This document shows positions 53,101 through 61,842 of a stretch of DNA of 64,000 bases, in pieces; within the stretch, counting starts at the first letter, position 1, and each line of letters starts with the position of its first letter. Both the position numbers and the translations under genes were made by a program. The stretch is from an uncultured Lachnospiraceae bacterium (GTDB lineage: Bacteria > Bacillota > Clostridia > Lachnospirales > Lachnospiraceae). Below the pieces are notes generated by a model, which was not told the DNA's origin, searched no databases, and was given only the letters and a program-made list of their open reading frames with translations. Location: positions 1 through 64,000 of the forward strand of contig CAJTTI010000012.1 in the NCBI GenBank assembly GCA_910579225.1, written 5' to 3'.

Positions 53101-53110
53101 TTTGCGCAAA
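53101..53110. promoter_or_regulatory. LacI-type operator upstream of the regulator gene
   Basis: TTTGCGCAAA, the shared 10-base core of the two operators in the divergent sugar promoter region, 5 bases upstream of the regulator's -35 box. This suggests autoregulation. Confidence 0.75.
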
Positions 53111-53259
53111 ATTTGAGCCCTGAGCGAATGAAAAATGGTAAAAGCGACGGAAGGGATCGCTTTTGACAGAGGAAGCGTACAAGTTGGTAAAAAAGAAATA
53201 CAACTAATAAAATTGCTGTGAAAAAGAATGACCGAATATGAAAAAGAGAGGAAAATTGA

Positions 53260-53288
53260 TTGACAAAGAGGCGGGTGTATATTATAAC
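53260..53288 (+). promoter_or_regulatory. Promoter of the arabinose operon
   Basis: TTGACA (53260-53265) and TATAAC (53283-53288), 17-base spacer. It is followed by a long leader that contains the repeat operators. Confidence 0.8.
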
Positions 53289-53402
53289 TGAAAACAAGGA
53301 AAATAAAAAAGGAAATTCGTTATTTTGTCAAATTCCGCGGGATAAATGCGGGATACTGTGAAAGGGATTCAAAATAATTCCATGTCGTTCTTCGTTAAAT
53401 TA

Positions 53403-53425
53403 AAATACAACTTATAAATACAACT
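53403..53425 (+). promoter_or_regulatory. Direct-repeat operator candidate of the arabinose regulator
   Basis: AAATACAACT occurs twice here (53403-53412, 53416-53425), 13 bases apart, and once more at 53196-53205. The last copy faces an imperfect inverted partner AAGTTGGTA shortly upstream. Repeats with about one-turn spacing suit a GntR-type DNA-binding domain. They are not the B. subtilis AraR consensus, so assignment is tentative. Confidence 0.45.
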
Positions 53426-53516
53426 TTAGTAAAATATGAAGATATCCGCTGCAGATATTTTGCTAAAGTCAATTGGAGAAAAAGGAAGGGGCCGTCTCTG
53501 CAGTGGCCTGTTGAAT

Positions 53517-54617
53517 ATGATGAGACAAAGGGAAACGAAATATATCCGGCTGGCGAACTGGATAAAGGAGAAAATCAGCAGTGGCGGACTCCGCCCCGGT
53601 GAAAAGTTGTATTCGGAAAATGAACTGACGGAAATGTTTGATCTGAGCCGCCAGACAGTCCGGCATGCCATTAAGCTGTTGGAAACCGAAGGTCTTGTGG
53701 AGCGGGTGCGCGGAAGCGGGACTTATATAGGACGAAGGGACGGAGTCGTTCGTAAAAAGACGATGAATATTGCGGTCATCAGTACTTATGTGGACAGATA
53801 TATCTTTCCATCTACCCTGCAGGGAATCGTACAGACGCTTTCCGGAGCGGGCTACATGACTCAGATTGCATTTACCAATAATCAGGTGGACAGTGAACGG
53901 AGGATTTTGGAAGGAATTCTTCAGAAGGATAATGTGGATGGCATCATTGTGGAGGCAACTAAAAGTGCGCTTCCCAATCCCAATCTTGAATATTACCGGG
54001 AACTGAAGAATCGTCAGGTTGCGCTTTTGTTCTTTAATTGTAAGTATCCGGAGCTGGAGGCGCCCGTTGTGGCTCTTGACGATATACAGGTGGCAGAAGA
54101 TGCAGTGAATTACCTGTTGTCTCAGGGACATCGGAAAATCGGAGGAATCTTTAAAGCAGATGATGGACAGGGAAAGCTTCGTTATGCAGGCTATGTGAAT
54201 GCACTTCTGAAAAAGGGACTTTATGTGGATGATCGTAAGATTCTCTGGATTGATACAGAGGATCAAAAGGCTCTGGGAAATATCCAGGGGTCTGTATTTA
54301 GGCGCATGACGGACTGCACCGCGGTATTCTGCTATAATGACGAAGTGGCGTTTGGACTGACGAAGCTTTTGAAGAGAGAGGGATTCCGGGTTCCGGGGCA
54401 GCTTTCTGTTGTCAGCATTGATGGTTCTGAGCTGTCGCTGCTGTCGGACCCCCCTGTTACTTCTGTTCCATATCCAATGGAAGAGCTGGGACAGAAAGCG
54501 GCGGAGAATATGCTGCGCCTGATCAGGGAACCAGATTTTGACGGAACCTGTCTGTACCGTCCTAAGATTCTGGTTCGTGATTCTGTGAGGGTAATTGGAG
54601 AACAGATAAAATATTAA
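53517..54617 (+). CDS. araR: AraR-type arabinose repressor (GntR DNA-binding, LacI ligand domain)
   Basis: About 366 residues. The N-terminal GntR-type winged helix (KYIRLANWIKEKISSGGL, LYSENELTEMFDLSRQTVRH, GLVERVRGSGTYIG) is followed by a LacI/GalR-type sugar-binding domain (NIAVISTYVDRYIFPS, YLLSQGHRKIGGI, VAFGLTKLLKREGFRVPG). This mixed architecture is the AraR hallmark, and araA and araD follow directly (30- and 23-base gaps). The start is uncertain: ATG 53517 or 53520 begins near the conserved domain but has a poor ribosome site, and the frame is open from ATG 53436, also without a good site. Confidence 0.88.
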   Translation: MMRQRETKYIRLANWIKEKISSGGLRPGEKLYSENELTEMFDLSRQTVRHAIKLLETEGLVERVRGSGTYIGRRDGVVRKKTMNIAVISTYVDRYIFPSTLQGIVQTLSGAGYMTQIAFTNNQVDSERRILEGILQKDNVDGIIVEATKSALPNPNLEYYRELKNRQVALLFFNCKYPELEAPVVALDDIQVAEDAVNYLLSQGHRKIGGIFKADDGQGKLRYAGYVNALLKKGLYVDDRKILWIDTEDQKALGNIQGSVFRRMTDCTAVFCYNDEVAFGLTKLLKREGFRVPGQLSVVSIDGSELSLLSDPPVTSVPYPMEELGQKAAENMLRLIREPDFDGTCLYRPKILVRDSVRVIGEQIKY

Positions 54618-54647
54618 TCATATAAATGCTTAAGGAGGCAATGAATC

Positions 54648-56135
54648 ATGAAAAACTATAAGTTCTGGTTCTGTACAGGTTCCCAGGATCTGTACGGTGA
54701 TGAGTGTCTTAGAAAGGTGGCAGAGCACTCGGCAAAAATCGTGGAAGGGATGAATGCAGGCGGGAAGCTGCCTTATGAAGTGGTCTTGAAGCCGACTCTG
54801 CTCAGCCAGGCGTCTATTCGCCGGACATTCAATGATGCAAACAACGATCCGGAATGCGCAGGTGTGATCACCTGGATGCATACATTTTCTCCGGCGAAAA
54901 TGTGGATCACCGGCCTGCAGGAGTACAATAAGCCTCTGTGCCATTTTCTGACTCAGTTCAATGAGGAGATTCCCTATGGGACCATAGACATGGATTTCAT
55001 GAATGAGAATCAGTCGGCGCATGGTGACCGGGAATATGGACATATTGTAAGCCGTATGGGGATGGAGCGGAAACTGATCTTTGGCCATTGGAACAGTCCG
55101 CAGGTACAGGAGCGCCTGGGATGCTGGATGCGTACGGCTGTGGGGGTGATGGAGTCTTCTCATATCCGTGTATGCCGTGTGGGCGATAATATGAATAATG
55201 TGGCAGTAACAGAAGGAGATAAGGTAGAGGCCCAGATTAAATTCGGGTGGGAGATTGACCATTATAATGTAAATGATCTGGTAGAATATGTGGAAGCAGT
55301 GCCTCAGGGAGACGTGGATGCGCTGGTGGAAGAATATTATGGGAAATACCAGATTTTGACAGAAGGCAGAGACGAAGCAGAATTTCGCAGGCATGTGGCG
55401 GTTCAGGCGCAGATTGAGATCGGAGCAGAGAAATTTTTGAAGGCCGGAGACTATCATGCGATTGTTACGCATTTCGGCATGCTGGGAGGATTAAAACAGC
55501 TGCCGGGCCTTGCCATTCAGAGACTGATGGAAAAAGGGTATGGATTCGGCGCGGAAGGCGACTGGAAGACAGCGGCTATGGTACGCCTGATGAAGCTTAT
55601 GACAGACGGCATGAAAGGGGCCAAAGGAACTTCCTTTATGGAAGACTATACATATAATCTGGTTCCGGGGAAAGAAGGGATTCTGCAGTCTCATATGCTG
55701 GAAGTGTGTCCCTCTATCTCGGAAGGGCCCATTTCCATCAAAGTACAGCCATTGACCATGGGTAACCGGGAGGATCCGGCGCGTCTGGTATTCACATCCA
55801 AGACCGGTCCGGCAGTTGCAACTTCTCTTGTAGATCTTGGAAATCGTTTTCGCCTGATTATTAATGCAGTGGACTGCAAAAAAGTGGAACAGCCTATGCC
55901 AAAACTTCCGGTTGCAACTGCATTCTGGACACCACAGCCCAATCTTGCAGTTGGTACAGAGAGCTGGATTCTGGCAGGCGGCGCGCATCACTCGGCGTTT
56001 TCCTATGATCTGACTGTAGAACAGATGGCGGACTGGGCTGCAGCAATGGGGATTGAAAGTGTGGTTATTGATCACAATACTACTGTACGAAACTTCAAAA
56101 ATGAGTTAAAATGGAATTCAGTCGTATATAAATAA
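54648..56135 (+). CDS. araA: L-arabinose isomerase
   Basis: 495 residues, the normal length. It converts L-arabinose to L-ribulose with a manganese ion. Visible are FCTGSQDLYGDE, GVITWMHTFSPAKMWI, a catalytic Glu region in FGAEGDWKTAA, and MLEVCPSI, with the C-terminal AGGAHHSAFS. AAGGAGG precedes ATG 54648. It lies between araR and araD. The ribulokinase gene araB is not in the window. Confidence 0.96.
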   Translation: MKNYKFWFCTGSQDLYGDECLRKVAEHSAKIVEGMNAGGKLPYEVVLKPTLLSQASIRRTFNDANNDPECAGVITWMHTFSPAKMWITGLQEYNKPLCHFLTQFNEEIPYGTIDMDFMNENQSAHGDREYGHIVSRMGMERKLIFGHWNSPQVQERLGCWMRTAVGVMESSHIRVCRVGDNMNNVAVTEGDKVEAQIKFGWEIDHYNVNDLVEYVEAVPQGDVDALVEEYYGKYQILTEGRDEAEFRRHVAVQAQIEIGAEKFLKAGDYHAIVTHFGMLGGLKQLPGLAIQRLMEKGYGFGAEGDWKTAAMVRLMKLMTDGMKGAKGTSFMEDYTYNLVPGKEGILQSHMLEVCPSISEGPISIKVQPLTMGNREDPARLVFTSKTGPAVATSLVDLGNRFRLIINAVDCKKVEQPMPKLPVATAFWTPQPNLAVGTESWILAGGAHHSAFSYDLTVEQMADWAAAMGIESVVIDHNTTVRNFKNELKWNSVVYK

Positions 56136-56158
56136 CCAACCAAAAGGAGCGGTGCAAC

Positions 56159-56860
56159 ATGTTAGAAGAACTGAAACAAAAAGTATTTGAAGCTAATATG
56201 CTTCTCCCCCAATATGGTCTTGTAACATTTACCTGGGGAAATGTAAGTGCAATTGACCGTGAAAGCGGACTGTTTATCATCAAACCCAGTGGAGTGGATT
56301 ATGAAACCATGTCTGCAGATGATATGGTGGTCATGGACCTGGACGGAAATAAAGTAGAAGGGCATTATAAGCCTTCTTCCGATACCCCAACGCATCTGGA
56401 ACTCTACAAGGCGTTTCCGGAAATCGGAGGCATCGTACATACCCACTCTTCTTATGCCACCAGCTGGGCGCAGGCCGGCAGAAGCATTCCCTGTTACGGG
56501 ACAACTCATGCAGATTATATGTATGGAGAGATTCCCTGCGTCCGTTGCCTGACAAAAGAAGAGATTGAAGGGGCATATGAGGAGAATACGGGACGTCTGA
56601 TCGTGAATTCTTTCAGAGAGATGGGGAAAGATGTGATGGCAGTTCCTGCTGTGCTCTGCAAAAATCACGGGCCTTTTGCCTGGGGCAAAGATGCTCATGA
56701 TGCTGTTCACAATGCGGTGGTTCTTGAAGAGGTGGCGAAGATGGCTTATCGGGCAGAGACGATTAACGCGCGTATTCAGCCGGCGCCGCAGGAGCTGCAG
56801 GACAAACATTACTATCGGAAACATGGTGCTAATGCTTATTATGGGCAGGATGCAAAATAA
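56159..56860 (+). CDS. araD: L-ribulose-5-phosphate 4-epimerase
   Basis: 233-residue class II aldolase-fold enzyme that makes D-xylulose 5-phosphate. Seen are LVTFTWGNVSAIDRE, IKPSGVDYETM, the first zinc-ligand pair in IVHTHSSYATSWAQ, the third zinc His in LCKNHGPFAWG, and catalytic Asp/Tyr positions in the usual places. It is the last gene of the araR-araA-araD run; AAAAGGAG precedes ATG 56159. The supply of L-ribulose 5-phosphate needs a kinase encoded elsewhere. Confidence 0.95.
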   Translation: MLEELKQKVFEANMLLPQYGLVTFTWGNVSAIDRESGLFIIKPSGVDYETMSADDMVVMDLDGNKVEGHYKPSSDTPTHLELYKAFPEIGGIVHTHSSYATSWAQAGRSIPCYGTTHADYMYGEIPCVRCLTKEEIEGAYEENTGRLIVNSFREMGKDVMAVPAVLCKNHGPFAWGKDAHDAVHNAVVLEEVAKMAYRAETINARIQPAPQELQDKHYYRKHGANAYYGQDAK

Positions 56861-56881
56861 ATCAGATTATAAAGAACATGA

Positions 56882-56936
56882 TCAGGGGCTTCCGTATTTG
56901 CGGAGGCCCCTGACGCTGTATAAATGTGTTTTTTTT
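56882..56936 (+). terminator. Probable terminator of the arabinose operon
   Basis: Stable stem TCAGGGGCTTCCG / CGGAGGCCCCTGA (56882-56894, 56901-56913), 6-base loop. The T run (56929-56936) is 15 bases downstream, further away than usual. Confidence 0.55.
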
Positions 56937-56946
56937 CAAAAAATAG

Positions 56947-56975
56947 TTGTTTTCTCTGACCGATACAATTATAAT
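56947..56975 (+). promoter_or_regulatory. Promoter of the aspartokinase gene
   Basis: TTGTTT (56947-56952) and TATAAT (56970-56975), 17-base spacer, about 37 bases before ATG 57012. The leader is too short for a lysine riboswitch. Confidence 0.75.
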
Positions 56976-57011
56976 CTATACTAGCTTTTGGGAAGACGAG
57001 GAGATAAAGTT

Positions 57012-58331
57012 ATGAAAAAGGTAGTCAAGTTTGGAGGAAGTTCCCTGGCCAGTGCAGAACAGTTTGAGAAGGTCGGGAAGATCATCTTTGAAGATGAAAG
57101 TCGCCGTTACGTGGTTCCGTCAGCGCCTGGAAAAAGGTTTGACGGTGATTCCAAAGTGACGGATATGCTTTATCAGTGTTATTATGCAGCGGCGAATGGG
57201 GAAGATTTCAGCGGAATGCTGAAGCAGATTAAGGCGCGGTATAATGAGATTATAGGCGGACTGAATCTGAAGATTTCTCTGGATGAAGAGTTTGAGATCA
57301 TTGCAGGACAGTTTAAAAATAAAGCGGGAAGCGATTACGCGGCTTCCAGAGGAGAATATTTAAACGGAATTGTTATGGCGGCGTATCTTGACTATCCGTT
57401 TGTGGATGCGGCAGAGGTGATCCGGTTCGCGGAAGACGGAAGCTTTGATTCTGAGATGACGGACAGACTGGTGGGAGAGCGGTTGAAAGAACTGTCTTCA
57501 GCAGTGCTTCCCGGGTTTTATGGCGCCTATGAGGATGGAAGAATCAAAACTTTTTCCAGAGGAGGTTCGGATATTACCGGTTCGATTGTGGCAAAAGCCA
57601 CAGGCGCAGATCTGTATGAGAACTGGACAGACGTATCTGGTTTTTTGGTGACGGATCCCAGACTGATTGATCATCCCGAGGTGATTGATACCATCACTTA
57701 CAGAGAGCTTCGGGAGTTGTCATATATGGGGGCTACAGTGCTCCATGAGGATGCTATTTTCCCGGTACGCAAGGCAGGGATTCCCATTAATATCCGTAAT
57801 ACGAACCGTCCAAAGGATAAAGGGACAATGATTGTGTCCAGCACTTGTCATAAGCCTCGCTTTACGATCACAGGTATTGCAGGTAAGAAAGGATTTGTGA
57901 CAGTTAATATAGAAAAGGATATGATGAATTCAGAGATTGGATTCGGAAGACGGGTATTGGAGGAATTTGAGAAGCAGGGCATTTCTTTTGAACATATTCC
58001 TTCAGGAATTGATACGATGAGTATTGTGGTTCACCAGGACGAGTTCGAAGAACATGAGCAGAAAGTACTGGCAGGGATTCAAAGAGCGGTGAATCCGGAT
58101 TATCTGGAAGTGGAAGGAGATCTGGCGTTAATTGCGGTGGTGGGACGCGCTATGCGCGCCAACCGTGGTACGGCAGGCAGGATTTTCTCGGCGTTGGCGC
58201 ATGCCAATGTCAATGTGAAGATGATTGATCAGGGGTCCAGTGAATGGAATATTATTGTCGGAGTCAGGAATGAAGACTTTGAGAAGGCCATTCGGGCAAT
58301 CTATGATATCTTTATTACAACGCAGATTTAA
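57012..58331 (+). CDS. lysC: Aspartokinase
   Basis: 439 residues. The amino-acid kinase domain (VVKFGGSSLASAEQFEKV, TFSRGGSDITGSIVAKA, NWTDVSGFLVTDPRL, LSYMGATVLHEDAIFP) phosphorylates aspartate for lysine, threonine and methionine synthesis. Two C-terminal ACT domains follow (about 300-365, ITGIAGKKGFVTVNIE; and 375-435, ALIAVVGRAMRANRG, NVKMIDQGSSEWNI) for feedback control. ATG 57012 is 8 bases after AGGAG. Which amino acid inhibits it is not evident; the gene stands alone. Confidence 0.93.
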   Translation: MKKVVKFGGSSLASAEQFEKVGKIIFEDESRRYVVPSAPGKRFDGDSKVTDMLYQCYYAAANGEDFSGMLKQIKARYNEIIGGLNLKISLDEEFEIIAGQFKNKAGSDYAASRGEYLNGIVMAAYLDYPFVDAAEVIRFAEDGSFDSEMTDRLVGERLKELSSAVLPGFYGAYEDGRIKTFSRGGSDITGSIVAKATGADLYENWTDVSGFLVTDPRLIDHPEVIDTITYRELRELSYMGATVLHEDAIFPVRKAGIPINIRNTNRPKDKGTMIVSSTCHKPRFTITGIAGKKGFVTVNIEKDMMNSEIGFGRRVLEEFEKQGISFEHIPSGIDTMSIVVHQDEFEEHEQKVLAGIQRAVNPDYLEVEGDLALIAVVGRAMRANRGTAGRIFSALAHANVNVKMIDQGSSEWNIIVGVRNEDFEKAIRAIYDIFITTQI

Positions 58332-58362
58332 AGAGGAGTCTGCGGTGTTGTGCAGTTTCATG

Positions 58363-58400
58363 GCTCCTGTACGCTGAAAAGGGCGGCGGGAGCTTTTTCT
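58363..58400 (+). terminator. Possible terminator after aspartokinase
   Basis: Short stem GCTCC / GGAGC (58363-58367, 58389-58393) with a larger imperfectly paired loop, followed by TTTTT. Weak. Confidence 0.38.
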
Positions 58401-58526
58401 GTTTTATTGAGGAAATTTCTTCCCGTATTCTAAAGAATCCTTAAAAATCTGTGAATTTGTACAGTTATCAGAAAATCTATGATATACTGCCAGAGTACAT
58501 CATTAAGAAATGAAGGTAAAAATGAA

Positions 58527-59486
58527 ATGGTTGTAAGGGAAGAATTTTATGTGAATTCCTCAGATAGGATTCATATGATACATGGATATCGCTGGTATGA
58601 TCCGGAGAAAAAGGCAAAAGGCGTTCTGCAGCTGGTTCATGGAATGCTGGAATATATAGAGCGCTATGAAGAACTGGCCAGGTATATGGTTTCGGCAGGA
58701 TATTTCGTGGTCGGCCATGATCATCTGGGGCACGGAGAATCGGTCAATGATCCGTCGGAACTGGGATATGTGGGTGAACAGGGCGGAGTACTCTGGCTGA
58801 AGGATATGGAAATGATTCGGAGAATGGCAGCCTCTTATGCACCGAAGGCTCCATTCATTATGCTGGGGCACAGTATGGGCTCGTTTTTGGTCCGGAGATA
58901 TTTGATTTACCACGGAGAACGGGTGGACGGAGCAGTGATCATGGGGACAGGGCAGCAGCCGGCTCTGCTTGTGAAAGCAGGACTCGGACTTACCTACATT
59001 TCCATGCTGCGAAGTGGGAGCAGAGGACATAACAGGTTGCTGGATAATATGACTTGCAGCGGGTTTGCAAAGCGATACCCGGATAATGCAAATACCGGAA
59101 GCTGGATGAGCCGTGACCCTCAGGTGCTGATTCAGGCGCTGCAGGATACGAAGATGAATTACCAGTTCTCACTGAATGCTTTCGAAGCGTTGTTCAGAAC
59201 AGTGGAAGAGGTGGTAGACCCTAAACGGGCGGCAAAGATGCCCAAAGAACTTCCGCTACTTGTGATGGCAGGAGATGCTGATCCGGTAGGTGATAACGGA
59301 AAAGGGGTACGTCGTTTCGAAGCGATGCTGAGAAAGATCCGAATGAAGAATGTGACTTGTATTCTGTATCCCCACAATCGTCATGAACTGATTCATGATC
59401 TGGATAAAGAGCAGGTAATGCAGAGGATTCTGGACTGGTGTGACGGAATCTGCAGAGGGATCGCAGAACAGGAAAAAATCTTGTAG
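58527..59486 (+). CDS. Alpha/beta hydrolase (monoacylglycerol lipase/lysophospholipase type)
   Basis: 319 residues of the serine-hydrolase 'Hydrolase_4' group. Seen are GVLQLVHGMLEYIERY, VVGHDHLGHGES, the nucleophile elbow LGHSMGSFL, an acid residue in VMAGDADPVGD and the catalytic His in YPHNRHELIHD. It probably cleaves monoacylglycerols or related lipid esters; cytosolic, with no signal peptide. ATG 58527 is in frame and follows GAAGG at a long distance, so the start is moderately certain. The DUF1002 gene follows 50 bases later. Confidence 0.88.
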   Translation: MVVREEFYVNSSDRIHMIHGYRWYDPEKKAKGVLQLVHGMLEYIERYEELARYMVSAGYFVVGHDHLGHGESVNDPSELGYVGEQGGVLWLKDMEMIRRMAASYAPKAPFIMLGHSMGSFLVRRYLIYHGERVDGAVIMGTGQQPALLVKAGLGLTYISMLRSGSRGHNRLLDNMTCSGFAKRYPDNANTGSWMSRDPQVLIQALQDTKMNYQFSLNAFEALFRTVEEVVDPKRAAKMPKELPLLVMAGDADPVGDNGKGVRRFEAMLRKIRMKNVTCILYPHNRHELIHDLDKEQVMQRILDWCDGICRGIAEQEKIL

Positions 59487-59536
59487 ATCATATGAACAGA
59501 AGCGAAATTTCAGTTGGCAATTAGGAGGATAACAGA

Positions 59537-60412
59537 ATGAAAAAGTGGTTTTTGTTATTGTTGATGACAGTGCTGCTTGTGGCTCCGGCTGCAGGTGTGC
59601 AGGCGGCGGAGGCAGCGGTTCTTGCGCTGGGAGCAGACCTGAGCGCATCTCAGAAGGCGGTGGTTCTGTCAGAAATGGGAATCACAGAGGAAGAAGCAGC
59701 CTCTTATCAGACAATTTATATTACAAATGATATGGAGCATCAATATCTGGACGATTCGCTTGGGGCTGCTGTTGTGGGGCACAATGCGTTGTCCTCTGTT
59801 CTTCTGATTCCTCAGGAGAGCGGGGCGGGACTCAGTGTGGAAACACATAATATCAATTATTGTACCATAGCTATGTACCGGAATGCTCTTTTGACTGCAG
59901 GAGTTCAGGATGCGAAAGTGATTGTGGCCGCGCCCAGTTCTATCAGCGGGACAGCAGCTCTGATCGGGGCAGTAAAAGCATACGAAGCTTACAGTGGAGA
60001 GACAGTGAAAGATGATGCCTTTGAGACTGCGACAGACGAACTGGTACTGACTGGCGAGTTGATGGATGCGTTGGATTCCGAACAGATCTCGGATTTGATT
60101 GCATACCTGAAACAGCAGATTGCGGAAAATGGCCTGGATGATCCGAATAAACTGGAACAACTCGTGGATCAGGCATCAAAGGAAATGGAAATAGAACTTA
60201 CAGATGCACAGGTAAGTCAGATCGTGGATCTTCTGCTGAAACTTGGCAGACTGGATATGGATGCGGGGAAACTGGTTGGACAGGCAAAGGAGCTGTATGA
60301 TAAACTGGATGATCTGGGTATTGATCTGGATACAGAAAAGGTGGGGAATTTTGTCACCCGTTTTGTATCATCGGTATGGGAGCTGATTCAGAGCTTTATG
60401 TCCAAAGATTAA
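59537..60412 (+). CDS. DUF1002 secreted protein
   Basis: 291 residues. A signal peptide (MKKWFLLLLMTVLLVAPAAG, cleavage near VQA-AEA) precedes the DUF1002 body (LALGADLSASQKAVVLSEMG, IYITNDMEHQYLDDSL, INYCTIAMYRNALLTAGV, APSSISGTAALIGAVKAYEA). A helical C-terminal part rich in Asp/Leu follows (about 175-290). The family is common in Firmicutes and uncharacterised. A GGAGG site precedes ATG 59537. Its last four bases overlap the end of a convergent gene. Confidence 0.87.
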   Translation: MKKWFLLLLMTVLLVAPAAGVQAAEAAVLALGADLSASQKAVVLSEMGITEEEAASYQTIYITNDMEHQYLDDSLGAAVVGHNALSSVLLIPQESGAGLSVETHNINYCTIAMYRNALLTAGVQDAKVIVAAPSSISGTAALIGAVKAYEAYSGETVKDDAFETATDELVLTGELMDALDSEQISDLIAYLKQQIAENGLDDPNKLEQLVDQASKEMEIELTDAQVSQIVDLLLKLGRLDMDAGKLVGQAKELYDKLDDLGIDLDTEKVGNFVTRFVSSVWELIQSFMSKD

Positions 60413-60675
60413 TCTTCTTCGATGACATGGAAGTCCAGATAGTCAAAATCAATTTCTTCCATAAAATTGTCCTTGCAGAATCGGGTCCTGGCATGCCGCT
60501 GGAATTCTCTGATGTTGGAATCAAGCCAGATGGGCTTGCCAAGATCGAAAGCATAGCAGATTTCCTCCAGTGCGCAAAACACTTTGTGGGTGCGGGAGTC
60601 TTCTGCATCGCAGCAAACAGTATGATCTTTCAAAAGCCGGTTTTCTTTGAATAATTTTCCCCATACACGGAACAT
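60409..60675 (-). CDS. Conserved small hypothetical protein
   Basis: 88 residues, starting at ATG 60675, 6 bases after GGAGG; an ATG two codons earlier touches the ribosome site. It contains a Cys pair (TVCCDAEDSRTHKVFCALEE) and an aromatic/acidic C-terminus (FMEEIDFDYLDFHVIEED). No membrane segment or known domain was seen. It is convergent with the DUF1002 gene, sharing four bases at the stops, with no terminator space between. Coding is supported by the ribosome site and a protein-like composition. Confidence 0.7.
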   Translation of the reverse strand: MFRVWGKLFKENRLLKDHTVCCDAEDSRTHKVFCALEEICYAFDLGKPIWLDSNIREFQRHARTRFCKDNFMEEIDFDYLDFHVIEED

Positions 60676-60803
60676 GGACATCCTCCTGAATAGTTCATGA
60701 TTATACAGTATATCGGCTTATGGGCGGAAAGTAAAGAACGAGTTGAAAAATTAGCAGGTACTGTATGAGTGGAAATGGTATCTGAATATATAAAGGTGAA
60801 TGA

Positions 60804-61634
60804 ATGGAACGTTTGAAAGAGATTGAGCGCAGTATAATCAAAAAATACCGAAAAAATATATGGAGACCCTTTATTCGGGGAATCCAGGATTATGAACTGA
60901 TAAAAGAAGGAGATCGGATTGCTGTCTGCATCTCCGGAGGCAAGGATTCCATGCTGATGGCAAAGCTTCTGCAGGAATTGAAACGTCATGGGAAGTTTCC
61001 TTTTGGCCTGGTGTTTCTTGTGATGGATCCAGGCTATCATCCGGCAAACCGGCAACGTATAGAAGAGAATGCAGAACTTCTTGGAATTCCGATTACAGTT
61101 TTTGAGTCTGATATATTTAATGTGGTGGCAGATATTGAAGAAAATCCCTGCTATCTCTGTGCACGCATGCGCAGGGGGAATCTCTATGCACATGCACAGA
61201 GGCTGGGATGCAATAAGATTGCTCTGGGACATCATTTTGATGATGTGATTGAAACAATACTGATGGGAATGCTGTATGGCGGACAGATGCAGACGATGAT
61301 GCCGAAACTCCACAGCACAAATTTTAAAGGGATGGAGCTGATTCGTCCCATGTACCTGGTGCATGAAGAGGCAATTCTTGAGTGGGTCAGGTATCATGAT
61401 CTTCATTTTCTGCAGTGTGCATGCCGGTTTACCGAAGAGTATGAGAGGGATGAACAGGGAGCAAATAATTCCAAACGTCAGGAGATGAAGGAGTTGATTG
61501 CTAGATTCCGGAATATCAGTCCGGTGATTGAGAAAAATATTTTCCGTAGTGTGGAAAATGTCAATCTGAATACAATTATCAGTTATCATAAGGGGGAAGA
61601 GTCCCATCATTTTCTGGATAATTATGAAAAGTGA
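60804..61634 (+). CDS. TtcA/TilS-like PP-loop ATPase (probable tRNA 2-thiolation)
   Basis: 276 residues. The PP-loop SGGKDSMLMAKLL adenylates a tRNA base. Cysteines in ENPCYLCARMRRG form the CxxC of the TtcA group, and LGHHFDDVIETILM, CACRF and a C-terminal helical part complete the domain. TtcA makes 2-thiocytidine in tRNA; Clostridial relatives of this length exist whose exact base target is not certain. ATG 60804 follows AAAGGTG. It stands between the small hypothetical and the (p)ppGpp synthetase. Confidence 0.85.
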   Translation: MERLKEIERSIIKKYRKNIWRPFIRGIQDYELIKEGDRIAVCISGGKDSMLMAKLLQELKRHGKFPFGLVFLVMDPGYHPANRQRIEENAELLGIPITVFESDIFNVVADIEENPCYLCARMRRGNLYAHAQRLGCNKIALGHHFDDVIETILMGMLYGGQMQTMMPKLHSTNFKGMELIRPMYLVHEEAILEWVRYHDLHFLQCACRFTEEYERDEQGANNSKRQEMKELIARFRNISPVIEKNIFRSVENVNLNTIISYHKGEESHHFLDNYEK

Positions 61635-61842
61635 TAAGTACTACTTATAAAATGACAGGAAATGACAGAATATTTCATAAATTACAGGGATATTTTAACA
61701 GAATATGCATGATTCATATGCTATAATATTGAGAGACATTTACAGCGCAAGCCGGTTTTCGAAACACTTAAAGAGGCCGGATGCATAAGCGGCAGGAATG
61801 ATGCTTTGTGCAGCGCGACATGCAGGGGAGTGTAAGGAAAAA

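Larger units (their letters stand above)
53111..53516 (+). other. Intergenic region between the two regulators
   Basis: About 400 bases. It holds a plus-strand promoter (53260-53288) and direct repeats AAATACAACT (53196-53205, 53403-53412, 53416-53425), annotated separately. No further gene or structured RNA was recognised. Alternative starts of the arabinose regulator reach back to 53436. Confidence 0.6.

Noticed and set aside
51006..54617. Either of the two regulators being the missing TreR
   Set aside because: One is tied to the TTTGCGCAAA sites of the sugar cluster and the other to araA-araD; the tre palindromes do not occur at either promoter.
57000..57012. Lysine riboswitch before aspartokinase
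   Set aside because: Only about 30 bases separate the likely transcription start from the start codon, too short for a riboswitch.
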